A DNA stretch of 64,000 nt from the NCBI RefSeq assembly GCF_003352065.1, contig NZ_CP025803.1, forward strand, positions 3,079,574 to 3,143,573, written 5' to 3'. The notes under the pieces were generated by a model. It was not told where the DNA came from, did not search any database, and saw nothing but the letters and a program-made list of their open reading frames with translations. Position numbers and translations under genes: made by a program. This DNA is from Sulfitobacter sp. SK011. Its GTDB lineage: Bacteria > Pseudomonadota > Alphaproteobacteria > Rhodobacterales > Rhodobacteraceae. How positions within the stretch are numbered: position 1 is the stretch's first letter; each line of letters begins with the position of its first letter. This document shows positions 60,140-64,000 of this stretch, piece after piece.

Positions 60140-60166
60140 CCTTCTTCCTTCTTCCTTCTTCCTTCT
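60140..60166 (-). repeat. Period-7 simple repeat in the ribosome-binding region
   Basis: CCTTCTT repeated almost four times; on the sense strand of the small membrane protein gene it gives GGAAGAA units ending 2 bp before the ATG, so several Shine-Dalgarno-like sites are stacked. Confidence 0.75.
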
Positions 60167-60252
60167 GGTGTTCTCCAGTCTTCTGTCGCGCGGCACGACG
60201 TCAGGGAACCAACCCGATTTAACAAATACAGAAACAACCGGTGTCTTGTCGC

Positions 60253-61464
60253 TTACCCTCCCCGCTGTTTGTCCGCCGGCAGGGTCAGCAACAAACGACC
60301 GTACACCAAAGAGAACCCACCAAAGGCCACGACCCAACCAAGCCCCGCAAGGGCGTGAAGCCAAGCCGCCTCTGACGGCCAAAGCCCCGCCCCTAGACGG
60401 GACAGGACCGCGATAAGCGCGGACACATATATGCCAACCGTTGCCGGCCCTGCTGTTAACGGCTGGCCGGTATGGCCAAGTGTGGCGCGGGTCATGACCG
60501 CCAATGTCATCATCGCGACGGCACCGGCCATCCACAGATGTTGCGCCGCTGCCGACCCAAAACTGCCGGGCCAAAGAATCTCTGCCCCAATTGCCAGCGC
60601 GCCCAGCGGCAGAAAACCATATCCGATGTGCAGCACCGCCACCAGTGGTTCTGATCCCGTCCGGTATCCCGCCCATCGTACCAGCCGGATGATATGCAGA
60701 GTCCCCGCCAATAAAAGAAAGGCTCCACTTACCGAATGGGTGGGGGCCAGAACCCAGGCAAAGAGTGCCGCCAAAAGCACCAATAGCGCTGCTTTGTCGA
60801 ACCGTTGCATGGGCGGTGTGGGAAGACGACCGCTGCCTCGTCTGACCAGCCAATTGCGGGTGAATGACGGCACGATCCGCCCGCCAATCACGCCGATCAT
60901 CATCACGCCGGCACCAAGGCCAATGCGCAGCCCATATCCCCCTGCGGGATCGGCCGACGCTGCCGCTTCCCAATGAAACAGCGCATTTCCGAGCGTGAAA
61001 ACAGCCAGCATGCCCAGCACGATTAGGTTGCGCCAATTTTCTCCCGCAACAATCTCGCGCGCAATCACAAGTCCCACGGTCACAGGGAAAGCAAGATCCA
61101 CGAACGCCACCCCCAAGGGCGACAGATTGGCCGAAACCGCCACGCCGATGCGACCTGCAACCCACAGCGCAAAGAGCGCCCCGAGCGGCCAGCCAATGAT
61201 CGGCAATCGCCCGGTCCAGTTCGGCACCGCCGTCAAAAGGAAACCTGCAACAACAGCAGAGAGGTAGCCAAACAGGAACTCGTGGGCATGCCACGACACC
61301 GGGTCAAATGCCGTGGGTAAGCTCATCATTCCGAAAAGCATCAGCAACCAAAGCGCCATCGAAAGGGTTGCCCACACCGCGGCCCCAAAAAAGAACGGGC
61401 GAAAGCCAAAGGTAAAGATTGCCGGTCCGCGCCAGGCGCGCATCTGTGCGGATGTGCTGCTCAT
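60253..61464 (-). CDS. nnrS: NnrS family membrane protein
   Basis: 403 residues, 12 hydrophobic helices, with the NnrS signatures FTFGFRPFFFGAAVWATLSMALWL, WHAHEFLFGYLSAVVAGFLLTAVPNWTGR and RIVPSFTRNWL. NnrS binds haem and copper and protects cells from nitrosative stress in denitrifiers. GGGGGGATC precedes the ATG. It reads toward the small membrane protein and hemN in one direction. Confidence 0.95.
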   Translation of the reverse strand: MSSTSAQMRAWRGPAIFTFGFRPFFFGAAVWATLSMALWLLMLFGMMSLPTAFDPVSWHAHEFLFGYLSAVVAGFLLTAVPNWTGRLPIIGWPLGALFALWVAGRIGVAVSANLSPLGVAFVDLAFPVTVGLVIAREIVAGENWRNLIVLGMLAVFTLGNALFHWEAAASADPAGGYGLRIGLGAGVMMIGVIGGRIVPSFTRNWLVRRGSGRLPTPPMQRFDKAALLVLLAALFAWVLAPTHSVSGAFLLLAGTLHIIRLVRWAGYRTGSEPLVAVLHIGYGFLPLGALAIGAEILWPGSFGSAAAQHLWMAGAVAMMTLAVMTRATLGHTGQPLTAGPATVGIYVSALIAVLSRLGAGLWPSEAAWLHALAGLGWVVAFGGFSLVYGRLLLTLPADKQRGG

Positions 61465-61946
61465 GATCCCCCCGATTGGAGTTCAACCCCAAAGGTGCAG
61501 GGGCGTGAAGCATAGCGGTCGTTTGGTTTTGGATCATTCATCGCCTTATCTCTGGCATTCAAATTGGGCAAAAGGTCGGTCGTTTCCCGGACAGATTATC
61601 TGATGCAGATGAGTCAGGAATTCACTGATTGACTCATAGATCACGGCTCATCTCACTCGGGCCTTTTGCGGAACTATTGACCATCGTCAGGCGGCAGCTT
61701 TTGGCCAATACTGTTGCGTTAATACGTAGACCTGTTAATAGGTATTGTAAATGCCTATTAAAATCACAGGAAGCAAAATGCGCCTCATCTCAGTCACCGA
61801 ATGTGGTCTACGCTTACCGATCAAAATGACCCAGCCTGACCCGGACATCCGTAAAAATATGTGCTTGGCAAAAGCCAGTCTATCTGCCGTGTTCCCTCTG
61901 GGTTCCGCAAACGTTGGCATCGCCCCCAGTCTTTGGAAACCACCTC
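61465..61946. other. Intergenic region with two palindromes
   Basis: About 480 bp between the divergent NnrS and DUF6522 genes. It has an ATGAGTCA/TGACTCAT inverted repeat (61609-61637, 13-bp gap) and a 27-bp near-perfect palindrome at 61735-61761. A possible 62-codon frame starts at 61778. Confidence 0.5.
61735..61761. promoter_or_regulatory. Long palindrome near denitrification genes, possible operator
   Basis: TTAATAGGTATT and AATGCCTATTAA pair with one mismatch around GTA. Length and symmetry suggest a dimeric repressor site, perhaps Rrf2 type, but the sequence is not the usual NsrR or FNR consensus. Confidence 0.5.
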
Positions 61947-61966
61947 ATGACCTCCGTAGAATTTGA
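61778..61966 (+). CDS. Possible short ORF overlapping the DUF6522 gene
   Basis: 62 codons from an ATG (MRLISVTECGLRLPIKM...) with AGGAAG 4 bp upstream, ending 20 bp inside the next gene in another frame. No family recognised; it could be a leader coupled to the DUF6522 gene, or chance. Confidence 0.3.
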   Translation: MRLISVTECGLRLPIKMTQPDPDIRKNMCLAKASLSAVFPLGSANVGIAPSLWKPPHDLRRI

Positions 61967-62207
61967 CGACAATGGCTTCGTGGTAGATGCGGAGATAGTT
62001 GCTCAGGCCTTCGGTATCGCACCCTCCGAGGTGCAGGGGCTTATGCGATCTCAGGCCATGACCTCCCGGTGCGAAAAAGGGGTTGATGAGGATGAGGGGC
62101 GCTGGCGGTTAACCTTCATTTACCAAAACCGTGCCTTTCGCATGACGGTGGACAACACCAACCGAATACTCAGTCGCGCAAAATTTGACGTGCCACGTCA
62201 GGCTTGA
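61947..62207 (+). CDS. DUF6522 family protein
   Basis: 86 residues: VEFDDNGFVVDAEIVAQAFGIAPSEVQGLMRSQAMTSRCEKGVDEDEGRWRLTFIYQNRAFRMTVD is the family core. DUF6522 proteins accompany haem/NO/denitrification genes in Rhodobacterales; role unknown. The single conserved cysteine in TSRCE may sense redox. The ATG at 61947 is preferred over 61914. Confidence 0.85.
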   Translation: MTSVEFDDNGFVVDAEIVAQAFGIAPSEVQGLMRSQAMTSRCEKGVDEDEGRWRLTFIYQNRAFRMTVDNTNRILSRAKFDVPRQA

Positions 62208-62222
62208 GCGCTTCAGCCGACC

Positions 62223-63131
62223 TCAGATAATTGCAATCGCTTCAAGTTTCACATCCTGAAATCGGGCAAGACAAAGATCAATCTCATCACGCGTTTGGAA
62301 CAGGCAGGCCGCCGTCGACAGGGCATCCGCAAGCGCAGCGGAAGCTGCTGATACTGTGATCTCACGCCATTTTGCCCGCGATGGTCGGCCCGTGCGTGGG
62401 TCGAGGATATGACCGACAGACGCATCTTGATCAAAAGTTGTGCCAAGCGGCGCTGAGGTTGCAAGAGCCCGCGTGGCAAGCGGCACTTCACCACCAGCCG
62501 AAAGTTTGACAGGCCACGGACGGCCATCGGGATGCCCGCCAAGCGCACGAATTTCACCGGTATCAATCAGAATATTGGTCAATCCTTCGGCACCCAGCAT
62601 CAGTGCTATGCGATCCGCGATGTAGCCTTGCGCGATCCCATTCAGGGTCAGCGCCATACCGGGTTGCAAGGCAACGGCATCGGCGCTGAATGTAACATGC
62701 TGCCAGCCGGTCAGCGCATGTGCTTTGCTCAACTCAGTGTCCGTTGGCACTGTGCCACGCGCAGATGCGTCAGCGAAACTGGCCCAAAGGGGCTGGACTG
62801 TCGGATCGAACCGACCGTCGGTTGCCTCATGAACAGCACCCGCTAGTGACAGACACTCCAGCAATTCAAATGGCGGCGCGTGAAGCACGCCAGCGTTGTT
62901 CAGCTTTGCCAAGGCGCTGTTGTTGCGGAAAAGGCTGAAAAAATCTTCCAACCGCGAGATTTCTGCAGCAACCCCCGCACTGATCTTTTTGGCATCAGGA
63001 TGCGCCAGACGAAGCGTGGCCCGGGCACCAAGGGCCACACCCTGCCATGTGTAGACAGGTTGCGCGTGGCCTTGACCCGGCAAGGCAAAAGCGGCGGCAC
63101 TGATCGCAAGGAAACGACGGCGGCTGGTCAT
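62223..63131 (-). CDS. nosX: NosX: ApbE-like FMN transferase of nitrous-oxide respiration
   Basis: About 302 residues. A Tat signal (TSRRRFLAISAAAFALPGQGHA, RRxFL) exports it. The ApbE-like domain has LEDFFSLFRNNSALAKLN, GRFDPTVQPLW, NGIAQGYIADRIA and DTGEIRALGG; it transfers FMN from FAD to a threonine, here probably on NosR. Its ATG follows the nosL stop by 4 bp, so it is in the nos operon. The frame extends upstream to 63575 but only by overlapping nosL. Confidence 0.95.
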   Translation of the reverse strand: MTSRRRFLAISAAAFALPGQGHAQPVYTWQGVALGARATLRLAHPDAKKISAGVAAEISRLEDFFSLFRNNSALAKLNNAGVLHAPPFELLECLSLAGAVHEATDGRFDPTVQPLWASFADASARGTVPTDTELSKAHALTGWQHVTFSADAVALQPGMALTLNGIAQGYIADRIALMLGAEGLTNILIDTGEIRALGGHPDGRPWPVKLSAGGEVPLATRALATSAPLGTTFDQDASVGHILDPRTGRPSRAKWREITVSAASAALADALSTAACLFQTRDEIDLCLARFQDVKLEAIAII

Positions 63132-63135
63132 GGTC

Positions 63136-63702
63136 TTACTCCCCAGGGGTGCGCGACAAGGCGCGCAAGCGATTGCTAAAATCTGCATCATCCGTGTCGC
63201 CATCCAAGGCCACGGGGGCCAGAACGGCGCTGTTCGGTATGTCGGCAAGGCGCATGACTTGCCCGCCATTGGCTTTGGCAAACCGATTGGCATTTTCAGG
63301 TGTTGAAAAAGGCACGATTTCAGGCGCACCCATGCCGCCCTTGGCACGGCCACCCACAACATAAAGCGCGTCTTCAGCAGCGATCCAGTTTGTCGGACCC
63401 GGCGCTTCCCAAGTGGCATCAGGTGCGCCCATGTCATTGACCCAGACCGCCAGAATATCATGACTTTGCTCAGGCATCCGCATATAGGCCACGACGTCGC
63501 GGACCTGACTGAAAAACAGCGGCGCGCCCGGCAATCCTGACAAATGCGCCTGTGCCTTTGGGCCATGATGTTCAAGCAGGTTCATCTGGCAAAAATGCCC
63601 AACCGTCTCTTCGGTCAGAGGCAGAGCTGCCGTGTCGTGCACCCCATCTTGCTTGCAGGCAGTCAGGACCAGCACGGCCGTGGCCAACAAAAGGTGTCTC
63701 AT
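63136..63702 (-). CDS. nosL: NosL copper chaperone lipoprotein
   Basis: 188 residues with lipoprotein signal MRHLLLATAVLVLTAC and the Cu(I) segment FCQMNLLEHHGPKAQ (C, M and H ligands). NosL brings copper to N2O reductase NosZ in the periplasm. Its start overlaps the end of nosY by 4 bp. The order nosY-nosL-nosX is standard. Confidence 0.95.
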   Translation of the reverse strand: MRHLLLATAVLVLTACKQDGVHDTAALPLTEETVGHFCQMNLLEHHGPKAQAHLSGLPGAPLFFSQVRDVVAYMRMPEQSHDILAVWVNDMGAPDATWEAPGPTNWIAAEDALYVVGGRAKGGMGAPEIVPFSTPENANRFAKANGGQVMRLADIPNSAVLAPVALDGDTDDADFSNRLRALSRTPGE

Positions 63703-64000
63703 GGCTCGAACTTTCTAAAGGCAAGTGCGGCCAAGGCCAGCGCCAACAGCGGCCAAACCAACAAAGAGCAGAGCGATTGCCATTGCGGAATGACCGTTGC
63801 GGCCCCCCCAACGCCTGAAGCTGCGGATGTGGCTTGCGATGCGGTGAGGTTGAACAGCCGAAAGGCGTCTGCAGGATTGGCGAGCAGGGCCGCAGGGAAA
63901 ATATGGGTCGTAAACGTGCCGCCGCTATCGGCGACAACCGCCGCCAGCAACCCCAGATCATAGAGCACCACCAACCCCAGCCACAGCCCGATTGCCAGAC
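63699..64000 (-). CDS. nosY: NosY ABC permease, C-terminus (5' end outside window)
   Basis: The last 100 or so residues, with two hydrophobic helices (LGLVVLYDLGLLAAVVA, SLCSLLVWPLLALALAALA) and the NPADAFRLFNL block typical of NosY. It works with NosF and NosD in maturing NosZ. It continues past the window edge, and its stop overlaps the nosL start. Confidence 0.9.
   Translation of the reverse strand, partial: LAIGLWLGLVVLYDLGLLAAVVADSGGTFTTHIFPAALLANPADAFRLFNLTASQATSAASGVGGAATVIPQWQSLCSLLVWPLLALALAALAFRKFEP

Noticed and set aside
60098-61294. 398-codon minus-strand frame inside the NnrS gene
   Set aside because: The overlapping frame has complete NnrS motifs; this one is Gly/Arg/Cys rich and out of frame.
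1-64000. CRISPR arrays, rRNA genes or conjugation genes
   Set aside because: I saw no regularly spaced identical repeats, rRNA or relaxase/type IV secretion motifs in the window.

Overview
The window looks like chromosomal DNA of a denitrifying Roseobacter-group alphaproteobacterium (Rhodobacterales). The backbone carries nosX, nosL and the end of nosY, an NnrS protein, a HemN-type coproporphyrinogen dehydrogenase with an FNR/Dnr-type site upstream, and DUF6522 and BON/LysM proteins typical of that group. This assignment is from protein character only; no database was searched.

Layout. (1) 1-5.6 kb, backbone: end of a phosphodiesterase-like gene, an esterase and acyl-CoA synthetase pair, a BON-LysM protein and an MsbA-type ABC exporter. 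(2) 5664-46912, a genomic island of about 41.2 kb inserted in a tRNA-Gly(UCC) gene. The 3' half of the tRNA lies at 5627-5670 and the 5' half at 46906-46942. They share only the 7-bp anticodon loop TTGGAAG and rejoin into a perfect cloverleaf arm. The integrase (45693-46775) sits against the 5' half. The host tRNA is not restored at either junction, but a complete, diverged tRNA-Gly(UCC) with its own promoter lies just inside the left end (5764-5838). (3) 47.1-64 kb, backbone again: a membrane protein and protease pair, a GNAT and cyclase/TPR pair, a YcaO-TfuA operon with a metalloprotease and a protein ending in eight VSGAR repeats, an ArsP-like permease with a thioredoxin, and the haem/NO/nos denitrification region.

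Island cargo, left to right: a tRNA-Asn 3' fragment from another integration event; a three-gene restriction-like operon (MmeI-like methyltransferase, SF2 helicase, GIY-YIG nuclease) with a PIN protein and an excisionase-like HTH; a PD-(D/E)XK-like protein and a giant DEDD exonuclease-RecQ-UvrD fusion; an IS1182-type relic; ankyrin, YHS and cyclase/TPR genes; a Mrr-nSTAND NTPase between two nearly identical YaeQ genes in 708-bp direct repeats; a two-partner-secretion-like pair; a run of small secreted proteins and lipoproteins; and a maintenance end with DUF3987 protein, AlpA-like regulator and integrase. No relaxase, type IV secretion or replication initiator of a conjugative element was recognised, so the island looks integrative and mobilised by others or decayed.

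The strongest leads are the island that breaks a tRNA gene while carrying a replacement, and the YcaO-TfuA operon whose last gene has codon-varied but residue-identical pentapeptide repeats, which could be a multi-core RiPP precursor. The two helicase/nuclease clusters are candidate antiviral systems.
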